DNA from: an uncultured bacterium
Lineage (GTDB): Bacteria > Verrucomicrobiota > Verrucomicrobiia > CAIQCK01
Length of the DNA stretch: 64,000 bases
Assembly: GCA_903870275.1 (NCBI GenBank)
Contig: CAIQCK010000096.1
Span: forward strand, 1-64,000
Reading direction: 5' to 3'
The notes under the pieces: model-generated
What the model was told of the DNA's origin: nothing
The model's database searches: none
Seen by the model: the letters and a program-made list of their open reading frames with translations, nothing else
Part shown: positions 45,007 through 52,753 of the stretch, one piece after another
Position numbering within the stretch: the first letter of the stretch is position 1
How the letters are laid out: each line of letters begins with the position of its first letter
Position numbers and translations under genes: made by a program

Positions 45007-45594
45007 ATGATTACCCTCGCCACCAAAGTCACGATCCTGCGCATCCTGCTGGTGCCGGTGTGTCTTTCGCAGCTCATCTACTACGCGGTCGGCTACGCGG
45101 ACGGCGCGGCGAAGGAGTGGCACCGGCTGCTGGGTTTTTGGGTGTTCATTGCGGCGTCGCTCAGCGACGCGGTGGATGGGTTCATCGCGCGGCAGTTCAA
45201 CCAAATATCGCAACTGGGCCGTGTGCTCGACCCCATTGCCGACAAGATGCTGCTGATGACCGTGGTGATTCTGCTGGCCGTCAATCCCGGCCACGCGTTT
45301 CCGAAACTGCCGTTGTGGTTCCCCATCCTGCTGGTGAGCCGCGACGTGCTGCTCATCGCCGGCGCGCTGCTCATCCACGTCGTCGTCGGCGAGGTCAAGG
45401 TCAAGGCGCGCATTGTCAGCAAGATCGCCACGTTGTTCCAGATGGTCACGCTCGGCTGCGTGATGCTGAAAATGGACCCGGCTTCCATCGCCTGGCCGCT
45501 CTACATCGCCACGTTCTTCACCGGCATTTCGCTCGTCTGGTATCTGTTCGACGGCGCGAAACAATTCAATAGTGTCGTAAACCTCAAAGTCTAG
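45007..45594 (+). CDS. pgsA: CDP-diacylglycerol-glycerol-3-phosphate phosphatidyltransferase
   Basis: 195-residue membrane enzyme making phosphatidylglycerol phosphate. The CDP-alcohol phosphotransferase motif D-x2-D-G-x2-A-R-x8-G-x3-D-x3-D is complete (SDAVDGFIARQFN...GRVLDPIADK). About five membrane helices are predicted. It lies 31 bases after gltX and 8 bases before der, suggesting one transcript. Confidence 0.9.
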   Translation: MITLATKVTILRILLVPVCLSQLIYYAVGYADGAAKEWHRLLGFWVFIAASLSDAVDGFIARQFNQISQLGRVLDPIADKMLLMTVVILLAVNPGHAFPKLPLWFPILLVSRDVLLIAGALLIHVVVGEVKVKARIVSKIATLFQMVTLGCVMLKMDPASIAWPLYIATFFTGISLVWYLFDGAKQFNSVVNLKV

Positions 45595-45602
45595 CGCATC
45601 AG

Positions 45603-47033
45603 ATGTTACCTATAATCGCCATCGTCGGCCGGCCCAATGTCGGCAAAAGCGCCCTCTTCAACCGCATCGTCGGCAAACGCATCGCCATCGTTCACGATGA
45701 GCCGGGCATCACCCGCGACCGCATCAGCGTGGACACCGAGTGGGACGGCGTGCCGTTCACGCTGCTGGACACCGGCGGCATCGGCCTCGTCAAAGGCGAG
45801 CGCACCAGCGACGAGATCATCGGCGCCATGCGGCAACAGGCGCAGATCGCCATCCAGGATGCCGCGCTCATTGTTCTCGTCGTGGACTCCCGCGACGGCG
45901 TCGTGCCGCTCGACCAGGAAGTGATGCGCCAGCTCCGCACAAGCGGCAAGCCCATCTTCCTGGCCGTCAACAAGGTGGACTCACTCCAGCAGGAAAACCT
46001 GATGGCGGATTTCCTCCCGCTCGGTTTCAAGAACGTCTTCCCTGTCAGCGCCATCCAGGGCTTCGGCGTGGATGAAATGCTCGACGAAGCTGTCAAAGTG
46101 CTGCCGGCCGATCTCTCGGAATCCGAAACCCCCAATCCGCAATCTGCAATTCCCCTGAAGATCGCCGTCATCGGTCGTCCCAACGTCGGCAAGTCCTCGC
46201 TCATCAACCGTCTCGTCCGTGCCGAACGCGTCATCGTCAGCGACGTGCCCGGCACCACGCGCGACTCGGTGGACGTGCCGTTCAGCGTCGAGGTCGGCGG
46301 CGAAACGCGGCCTTACGTGCTCATCGACACCGCCGGCATCCGCCCGCGGAACAAAGTGGACACCTCCGTCGAGTTCTTCAGCGTCCGCCGCGCCGAGCTG
46401 AGCATCGAGCGTTGCGACCTCGCCGTGCTCGTGCTGGACGCAACGTTCGGCGTCACCGCGCAGGACAAGAAGATCGGCGGCAAGATTCTCACCGCCAAAA
46501 AAGGCTGCATCATCGCCGTCAATAAATGGGACCTCATCGGTGAGAAAGTGCAGAAGGAGTTTATCGAGCAGCTCCATCACATCCTGTTCTTCCTCGACTT
46601 CGCGCAGGTGGTGTTCGTTTCCGCCAAGACCGGCCAGGGACTGGGACGGTTGATCTCGGCGATTCATTCGGTGGACCTCCAGCTCAGCCAGTCTGTCACG
46701 ACCGGCCTGCTCAACCGCGTCCTGGCCGACGCCGTCACGGCGCGCCACCCGCCCGCCAGGTCCGGCCACCGCCTGAAATTCTTCTACGCCACGCAAATCG
46801 GCACGCGCCCGCCGCGCATCCTTGCGTTCGTCAACCTGCCGTCGCTCTTTACCGATTCGTATCGGAAATATCTCGCCGACCGGCTGCGCGCCGCGTTCGG
46901 TTTTCAAGGCTGCCCCATCGTCATCAGCGCCCGCGCTCGCGAGCGCGTCGAGCCGAAGAAAACCACGGCCGCGAACACGCCGCGCCGGCACCTGAAACCG
47001 TGGGCACAGGACCAACGCGGCAGAAAACGCTGA
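45603..47033 (+). CDS. der: ribosome-assembly GTPase Der (EngA)
   Basis: 476-residue double-GTPase needed for 50S assembly. G-domain 1: GRPNVGKSALFN, DTGG, NKVD. G-domain 2: GRPNVGKSSLIN, DTAG, NKWD. A C-terminal KH-like domain ends the protein. Between the two G domains (46119-46152, about residues 173-184) is an in-frame low-complexity tract encoding ETPNPQSAIP, at a linker where insertion is tolerated. The start at 45603 gives the canonical N-terminus. Confidence 0.96.
   Translation: MLPIIAIVGRPNVGKSALFNRIVGKRIAIVHDEPGITRDRISVDTEWDGVPFTLLDTGGIGLVKGERTSDEIIGAMRQQAQIAIQDAALIVLVVDSRDGVVPLDQEVMRQLRTSGKPIFLAVNKVDSLQQENLMADFLPLGFKNVFPVSAIQGFGVDEMLDEAVKVLPADLSESETPNPQSAIPLKIAVIGRPNVGKSSLINRLVRAERVIVSDVPGTTRDSVDVPFSVEVGGETRPYVLIDTAGIRPRNKVDTSVEFFSVRRAELSIERCDLAVLVLDATFGVTAQDKKIGGKILTAKKGCIIAVNKWDLIGEKVQKEFIEQLHHILFFLDFAQVVFVSAKTGQGLGRLISAIHSVDLQLSQSVTTGLLNRVLADAVTARHPPARSGHRLKFFYATQIGTRPPRILAFVNLPSLFTDSYRKYLADRLRAAFGFQGCPIVISARARERVEPKKTTAANTPRRHLKPWAQDQRGRKR
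46119..46152. repeat. in-frame caatccgcaatctgcaat repeat inside der
   Basis: Same word type as in the luxE-like gene at 9631-9666, at the linker between the G domains. The reading frame is preserved. Confidence 0.7.
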
Positions 47034-47108
47034 CGCGGCGTCGCTGCGCCAAAATATGGTTGCCGCCGGCTTGACTTGGCGGCGCGTCTTGGCAAGCTGG
47101 GCGGTGTC

Positions 47109-47804
47109 ATGCGCACGACCCCTCTCCGTGTGGCGGTCTTTCTTGCCGCCTTTGCTTCCGTTCACTTCACTCATGGCGCCGCGTCCGCGGCGGACAATGT
47201 GCCGCCTCCGGGTTTCGTCGCGCTGTTCAACGGCACGGATCTCAACGGATGGAAAGGTCTGCTCGCGTCGCCGAACGACAACCCCGCCAAACGCAACGTG
47301 CTCTCGGCCGAGCAACGCGCCGCGTTACAGGAGCAGGCCGACGAGAACATGCGCGCGCACTGGAAGGTCGAGAATGGCGCGCTGGTGTTCGATGGCAAAG
47401 GGCGGAGTCTCTGCACGGCGAAGGATTACGGTGACTTCGAGATGTTCGTGGACTGGAAGATTCTGCCAAAGGGCGACAGCGGCATCTACCTTCGCGGCAG
47501 CCCGCAGGTGCAGATCTGGGATCACCCCGTCGGGTCCGGCGGGCTTTACAACAACAAGATCAACCCCAGCAACCCGCTCAAGAAGGCCGACAAGCCCGTG
47601 GGAGAGTGGAACACGTTTCGCATTCGCATGGTCGGTGACAGAGTCAGCGTTTGGCTCAACGGCGAATTGGTCACGGACAACGTGATTCTGGAGAACTATT
47701 GGGAGCGCACGAAAGGCATTTATCCCACCGGCCAGATCGAACTGCAAAACCACGGGGATACGCTTTGGTTCAAGAACATCTTCATCCGGGAGATACCGCG
47801 GTAG
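47109..47804 (+). CDS. secreted DUF1080 (3-keto-disaccharide hydrolase-like) protein
   Basis: About 231-residue exported protein with a signal peptide (MRTTPLRVAVFLAAFASVHFTHGAASA) and one DUF1080 domain, a concanavalin-like beta-sandwich: FVALFNGTDLNGWKG, LPKGDSGIYLRGSPQVQIWDH and GQIELQNHGDTLWFKNIFIRE. DUF1080 proteins include 3-keto-glucoside hydrolases that work with Gfo/Idh/MocA enzymes, although none is adjacent. No ribosome binding site is evident. Confidence 0.9.
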   Translation: MRTTPLRVAVFLAAFASVHFTHGAASAADNVPPPGFVALFNGTDLNGWKGLLASPNDNPAKRNVLSAEQRAALQEQADENMRAHWKVENGALVFDGKGRSLCTAKDYGDFEMFVDWKILPKGDSGIYLRGSPQVQIWDHPVGSGGLYNNKINPSNPLKKADKPVGEWNTFRIRMVGDRVSVWLNGELVTDNVILENYWERTKGIYPTGQIELQNHGDTLWFKNIFIREIPR

Positions 47805-47944
47805 AAACGAAAAATACCTTGCCGCCCGCGCCTTCATCGCTCGCAACAGCGTCGGCGCTTCGGCATTGACCGCGACGGCTTTTGCGCTCATTGTCCGCGC
47901 AAACAAACGAAGGCGGGCAGCACGACAAGCTCGAAGGAGACAAC

Positions 47945-49498
47945 GTGAAATACTCAAAGATTCTATTCCCGGTTCTTGCAATCGCAGCGTTGGCGCTGAC
48001 GGCGTCCGCCGCCCCGCCGGTGCCGGGCCAGCCTTGGACCAACAGCCTCGACATGAAGTTTGTGCCGGTGCCGGGCACGTCGGTGCTGTTCTCTATCTGG
48101 GAGACGCGCGTGCAAGATTACCAGGCATTCGTAAGCGCGACCAGGCGTGCCTGGATGAATAATGGAATAGGCCCGACTCATCCGGCAGCGAACGTGCAAT
48201 GGGAGGATGCGAAAGCATTTTGCGAGTGGCTGACACAGAAGGAGCGTCAAGAAGGCAAGATCACGACGCAGCAAAGCTACCGGCTGCCGACGGATGCCGA
48301 ATGGAGCGTCGCAGTGGAATTGCCGCCGGAAAACGGCAGCACGCCGAAGGAGAAGAACATGAAGATCAAAGGCGTGTATCCGTGGGGCACCCAATGGCTG
48401 CCGCCGAAAGGAGTTGGGAACTATGGTCAGACCACGAGGTTGGAAAACGGTCAGTTCGTGCACATGGAAAACTTTGAGTTTACCGCCCCGGCCGGCAGTT
48501 TTGCAGCGAATAAGTTTGGGCTTTACGACCTCGGCGGCAATTTGTGGGAATGGTGCGAAGACTGGTATGACTCAAAGCAAAAATTCCGTGTGTTGCGTGG
48601 CGCTTCCTGGCTCGAACTCGATCCCAGCTATCTGTTGTCGTCCTACCGCAACGAATACGTCCAGCACGGCCGCGGCTACACCTACGGGTTTCGGGTGGTG
48701 TTAGTGTTTGGCGGGACGTCGCCGGCTGTTCCGGCGACTTCCATTGCAACTTCTTCAAAGGTGACGAGTCCGGCCAGCACGGTTCGACCAGCCGAGTCTC
48801 CCAAACCTTCCGCTGCCACCACAAACAGTCCTTGGACCAACAGCCTGGGAATGAAGTTTGTGCCGGTGCTGGGCACGACGGCGCAATTCTGTATCTGGGA
48901 GACGCGCGCGCAGGATTACCAGGCATTCGTGAGCGAGACGGGGCGGCCATGGAAGAAGCCGTCGTTTGAACAAGGCCCGACGCATCCGGCGGTGATGGTA
49001 AACTGGTCGGACACGAACGATTTTTGCAGGTGGCTGACAAAGAAAGAGCGCCGGGAAGGGCTGCTCAAGCCGCCACAAATCTACCGGCTGCCGACGGATG
49101 CCGAGTGGAGCGTGGCGGTGGGCCTGACCGCCGAAACTGGCAACACGCCGAAGGACAAGAATGAGAAGATCAAAGGCGTGTATCCGTGGGGCAATCAATG
49201 GCCCCCACCGAGAGGAGCTGGGAACTACGGTCAGTCTTTGAACGTGGACAGCTTTGAGACGACTGCCCCGGTCGGCAGTTTCGCGGCGAACCAGTTCGGG
49301 CTACATGACCTCGGAGGCAATGTGTGGGAATGGTGTGAAGGCTCGTATGATAATGGGCACTACCGTGTGTTGCGTGGCGGTTCTTGGGACTACCGCGGCA
49401 TTCCCGACGATTTGTTGTCGTCCCACCGCTTCGTCAGCGGCGACGATTCTCGCTATGACTTCAGCGGGTTTCGGGTGGTGTTAGCGGACGAGCCTTAG
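47945..49498 (+). CDS. secreted protein with two SUMF1-fold domains
   Basis: 517-residue protein with a signal peptide (VKYSKILFPVLAIAALALTASA) and two SUMF1/formylglycine-generating-enzyme-fold domains (about 30-250 and 285-517) joined by a Ser/Thr/Pro linker. Each ends YDLGGNLWEWC, then VLRGASW or VLRGGSW, and GFRVV. The paired catalytic cysteines of true FGE were not seen, so these are probably binding (C-type-lectin-like) versions. GTG start with AAGGAG upstream. The next gene is a paralogue with an almost identical leader. Confidence 0.85.
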   Translation: MKYSKILFPVLAIAALALTASAAPPVPGQPWTNSLDMKFVPVPGTSVLFSIWETRVQDYQAFVSATRRAWMNNGIGPTHPAANVQWEDAKAFCEWLTQKERQEGKITTQQSYRLPTDAEWSVAVELPPENGSTPKEKNMKIKGVYPWGTQWLPPKGVGNYGQTTRLENGQFVHMENFEFTAPAGSFAANKFGLYDLGGNLWEWCEDWYDSKQKFRVLRGASWLELDPSYLLSSYRNEYVQHGRGYTYGFRVVLVFGGTSPAVPATSIATSSKVTSPASTVRPAESPKPSAATTNSPWTNSLGMKFVPVLGTTAQFCIWETRAQDYQAFVSETGRPWKKPSFEQGPTHPAVMVNWSDTNDFCRWLTKKERREGLLKPPQIYRLPTDAEWSVAVGLTAETGNTPKDKNEKIKGVYPWGNQWPPPRGAGNYGQSLNVDSFETTAPVGSFAANQFGLHDLGGNVWEWCEGSYDNGHYRVLRGGSWDYRGIPDDLLSSHRFVSGDDSRYDFSGFRVVLADEP

Positions 49499-49562
49499 CG
49501 ATAGCCTGAAAAGGATTGCTTAGTGTTCAGACCCTTGAACCTTAGTTCTTGAAGGAGACAAC

Positions 49563-51122
49563 GTGAAATACTCAAAGATTCTATTCCCGGTTCTTACAAT
49601 CGCGGCCTTGGCGCTGACGGCGCTTGCTGTGGCGGCGCAAGGCGGCAAGGCATGGACCAACAGCCTCGGCATGATGTTTGTGCAGGTGCCGGGCACGCCG
49701 GTGCTGTTCTGCATCTGGGAGACGCGGGTCCAGGACTATCAGGTGTTTGCGAGCGCGACGGGACGGTCGTGGAAAAAGCCGCCGTTTATACAAGGCCCGA
49801 CGCATCCGGCCGTGAGCGTCAATTGGCAGGACGCCAATGCGTTCTGCGAGTGGCTGACGCAGAAGGAGCGGCAGGAAGGCCGGCTGGCGGCGGGCCAATA
49901 CTATCGGATGCCGACCGATGCGGAATGGAGCGTGGCGGTTGGCTTGGGCAACGAGACTGGCAGCACGCCGGAGCAGAAGAACTTGAAGATCATAGATGTA
50001 TATCCGTGGGGCAACCAGTTTCCGCCGCGGAGAGGAACTGGGAACTTCGCTCCCTTCTTGAACGTGGACAGCTTTGAGAACACTGCCCCGGTCGGCAGTT
50101 TCGCGGCGAACAAGTTTGGGCTTTACGATCTCGGCGGCAACGTATGGGAGATGTGTATAGACAATTATGAAGCCGAGCAGGAATACCGAGTTTCCCGAGA
50201 GAGTCGCGGGGACGCGCCGAGGCAAAGAATCTCACGTTATGATGATGAGGACGACAAGAGACGCTGCGTTCTGCGGGGCGGTTCCTGGTGCAACACTATT
50301 CCGCACGAGTTGATGTCGTCCTTCCGCCTCCTCAGCGTGCCCCACCCTTGGGAATACATCAGCGGGTTCCGTTGTGTGTTGGCGTCGGTGAGGAAAAAAG
50401 AGCCACCACCCGTCCCTTTGGCTCGCAGCGCCGAGGGCAAGTCGGTGGACCTCGGCGGCGGGGTGGCGATGGAGTTCGTCTTCATCCGGTCCGGCTCGTT
50501 CATGATGGGCGAGAGCCACCAGAGGCATCAAGTCACCCTTACCAAGCCGTTCTACATGGGCAAATACGAAGTGACGCAGGAACAGTGGCAGGCCGTGATG
50601 GGCAGCAACCCCAGCAAGAACAAGGGTGCGAGAAACCCAGTGGAGAACGTCAGTTGGGACGACTGCCAGAAGTTTCTCGCCAAGCTGAATGAGAAACTGC
50701 CCGGCCAGAAAGCGTCGTTGCCAACCGAGGCGCAGTGGGAATACGCCTGCCGGGCCGGTAGCGCCGCCACATACTGCTACGGCTACGGCGAAAGCAGTTT
50801 GGCGGAATACGCGTGGTATTTGGCCAACTCTGGCGGTTCAACGCACCCGGTCGGCACGAAGAAACCGAACGCTTGGGGCCTCTACGACATGCATGGCAAC
50901 GTCTGGGAGTGGTGCAACGACTGGTATGGAGAGGATTTCACCAGCGAGCAGGTAGACCCCCTAGGTCCGGGTCACGGGTCCGGTCGTGTGTTGCGGGGCG
51001 AGGCGTTCAACTGCGGTCCCGCCAGTGTCACGTCGAGTGAACGTGACCGCTTCACGCCCGACGGCGGATTCAACCGCTGCGGCTTTCGGGTAGTGTCGGT
51101 GGCGAGCGAATCCTCGCGGTAG
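49563..51122 (+). CDS. secreted protein with two SUMF1-fold domains, paralogue
   Basis: 519-residue paralogue of the preceding gene. The ribosome binding site, GTG start and signal peptide (VKYSKILFPVLTIAALALTALA) are almost identical, so the pair arose by tandem duplication. Domain 1 resembles its neighbour's; domain 2 (about 300-519) is a different SUMF1 subtype with FMMGESHQRHQVTLTKPFYMGKYEVTQEQW and LPTEAQWEYACRAG, closer to the enzyme family. Residues around the WC and VLRGGSW region of domain 1 differ sharply from the sister gene. The function is unknown; binding or a PpkA/EgtB-like role is possible. Confidence 0.85.
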   Translation: MKYSKILFPVLTIAALALTALAVAAQGGKAWTNSLGMMFVQVPGTPVLFCIWETRVQDYQVFASATGRSWKKPPFIQGPTHPAVSVNWQDANAFCEWLTQKERQEGRLAAGQYYRMPTDAEWSVAVGLGNETGSTPEQKNLKIIDVYPWGNQFPPRRGTGNFAPFLNVDSFENTAPVGSFAANKFGLYDLGGNVWEMCIDNYEAEQEYRVSRESRGDAPRQRISRYDDEDDKRRCVLRGGSWCNTIPHELMSSFRLLSVPHPWEYISGFRCVLASVRKKEPPPVPLARSAEGKSVDLGGGVAMEFVFIRSGSFMMGESHQRHQVTLTKPFYMGKYEVTQEQWQAVMGSNPSKNKGARNPVENVSWDDCQKFLAKLNEKLPGQKASLPTEAQWEYACRAGSAATYCYGYGESSLAEYAWYLANSGGSTHPVGTKKPNAWGLYDMHGNVWEWCNDWYGEDFTSEQVDPLGPGHGSGRVLRGEAFNCGPASVTSSERDRFTPDGGFNRCGFRVVSVASESSR

Positions 51123-51149
51123 GTGTCGCGCGCTTACCCTTTGTTCTTT

Positions 51150-51313
51150 GACCCTTTTGCCCTGTGGAGGACCAGCGTTCTGCGGGGCGGTATTGGAACA
51201 ACAACGATCCCGACAATCTGTTGTCGTCCTACCGCGACCAATACGTCTTGATCGGCAATCGCCGCTCCACCTTCTGGTTTCTGGTGGTGTTAGCGGACGA
51301 TTCTTCGCGGTAG
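51150..51313 (+). pseudogene. collapsed third SUMF1-fold copy
   Basis: A leader resembling the intergenic and ribosome-binding region of the two preceding genes (ttgttctttgaccctt..gtggagg) runs straight into a SUMF1 C-terminal tail: VLRGG, then after a one-base frameshift WNNNDPDNLLSSYRDQY and FLVVLADDSSR-stop. The start codon and about 90% of the gene are missing. It points to a third tandem copy lost by internal deletion. Confidence 0.65.
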
Positions 51314-51328
51314 ACAGGAGGCTCATTT

Positions 51329-52663
51329 ATGAAAAGCAAACCCAGTCGTCGTCAATTCATTCAGTGGACCACGCTCGGCGGAGCGGGATTCTGGCTCGGC
51401 AACCCGCGCGCCGCATCCGCCGCGCGCCGGCTGTCGGCCAACGAAAAGCTGAACATCGGCGTCGTGGGCGTTGCCCGCCGTGGCGGCGCCAATCTCTCTG
51501 GCGTGGCGCATGAAAACATCGTGGCGCTGTGCGACGTGGACGACACGTTGCTGGCCGCCGCGGCCCAAAAGTTTCCACAGGCGAAGACCTATAACGATTT
51601 CCGTCAGATGCTGGACCAGAAGGACATTGACGCCGTGGTCTGCTCGACGGCGGACCACACGCACGCGGTGGTGAGCGTGGCGGCGTTGCGAAGCGGACGG
51701 CACGTGTATTGCGAGAAGCCGCTGACGCGCACGGTGTCCGAATGCCGCATCGTCCGCGAGACGGCGCGCGAGATGAAAGCCGTGACGCAGATGGGCACGC
51801 AGATTCACGCCGGCACGAACTACCGGCGGACGGCGGAACTGATCCAGAGCGGCGCGATCGGTCCGGTGAACGAGGTGCGCGTGTGGGTGAATGTGAAATA
51901 CGGCGGTATGGAGCGGCCGGCCGACACGCCGCCGGCGCCCCCGACTCTGCACTACGATCTCTGGCTCGGCCCGGTGGAAGCGCGGCCGTATCATCCCAAT
52001 TACCTGCCGGGCCGATGGAGGAACTGGTGGGCGTTCGGCGGCGGCGGGCTGGGCGACTTCGGGTGCCACTACATGGACCTGCCGCATTGGGCGCTGGACT
52101 TGCGCTATTGCTCGTCGGTTGAAGCGGTGGACGGCCCGCCGGTTCATCCCGAAACCGTGCCGCCGTGGTTGATCCTGCGCTACGAATATCCCGCGCGCGG
52201 CAAACAGCCGCCGGTGAAGCTGACATGGTATCATGGCGGCAGGCAGCCGGAGATTCTGCCGTCGGTTGTGCCGGACGAGAAGCCGGACAAGGACGGCAAC
52301 GTAAAAAAATCGGAATGGAAGAGCGGCGTGCTTTTCATTGGCCAGAAGGGAATGTTGCTGGCCGACTACAGCCGGCGTGTGCTGCTGCCGCAAAAGGATT
52401 TTGCGGGCTTCGAGCCGCCGAAGCCGTTCATCCCCGACTCGATCGGCCACCACAAGGAATGGACCGAGGCCTGCAAGACCGGCGGCCCGACGACGTGTAA
52501 TTTCGATTACTCCGGCGCGCTGGCGGAAACCGTGCTGCTCGGCAACGTCGCCTATCGCGCGGGCAAGAAACTGGAATGGGACGCGGCGAAACTTCGCGCC
52601 ACAAACTGCCCCGCGGCCGACGAGTTCATCCAGCATCGTTATCGCAAAGGCTGGAAAATCTGA
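51329..52663 (+). CDS. Tat-exported Gfo/Idh/MocA-family oxidoreductase
   Basis: 444-residue enzyme with a twin-arginine signal (SRRQFIQWTTLGGAGFW), Rossmann start IGVVGVARRGG, CDVDD at the end of strand 2, YCEKPLT, and a C-terminal domain with DFGCHYMDLPHWALDL. A strong AGGAGG lies about seven bases before the ATG. The NAD(P)-dependent reaction is on an unknown sugar-like substrate in the periplasm. It is related to the enzyme at 18163-19602 (both have WLGP...RPYHP and WRNWW). Confidence 0.9.
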   Translation: MKSKPSRRQFIQWTTLGGAGFWLGNPRAASAARRLSANEKLNIGVVGVARRGGANLSGVAHENIVALCDVDDTLLAAAAQKFPQAKTYNDFRQMLDQKDIDAVVCSTADHTHAVVSVAALRSGRHVYCEKPLTRTVSECRIVRETAREMKAVTQMGTQIHAGTNYRRTAELIQSGAIGPVNEVRVWVNVKYGGMERPADTPPAPPTLHYDLWLGPVEARPYHPNYLPGRWRNWWAFGGGGLGDFGCHYMDLPHWALDLRYCSSVEAVDGPPVHPETVPPWLILRYEYPARGKQPPVKLTWYHGGRQPEILPSVVPDEKPDKDGNVKKSEWKSGVLFIGQKGMLLADYSRRVLLPQKDFAGFEPPKPFIPDSIGHHKEWTEACKTGGPTTCNFDYSGALAETVLLGNVAYRAGKKLEWDAAKLRATNCPAADEFIQHRYRKGWKI

Positions 52664-52717
52664 CGTCGGGCCGCCAGTCGCTTCTCCGAACCCTTTCTGC
52701 GGTTGCTGCGACCGCCG

Positions 52718-52745
52718 TTGAAAACTTCCGCCGCGTGCCTATAGT
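52718..52745 (+). promoter_or_regulatory. putative promoter of uvrA, leaderless
   Basis: TTGAAA (52718-52723), 16-base spacer, TATAGT (52740-52745). Transcription would start about where the ATG is (52754), giving a leaderless message. No ribosome binding site is seen. Confidence 0.45.
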
Positions 52746-52753
52746 CGAAGTGA

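Noticed and set aside
47945-51313. Diversity-generating retroelement
   Set aside because: The target fold is right, but there is no reverse transcriptase, and differences between copies include many non-adenine changes. Kept only as a check.
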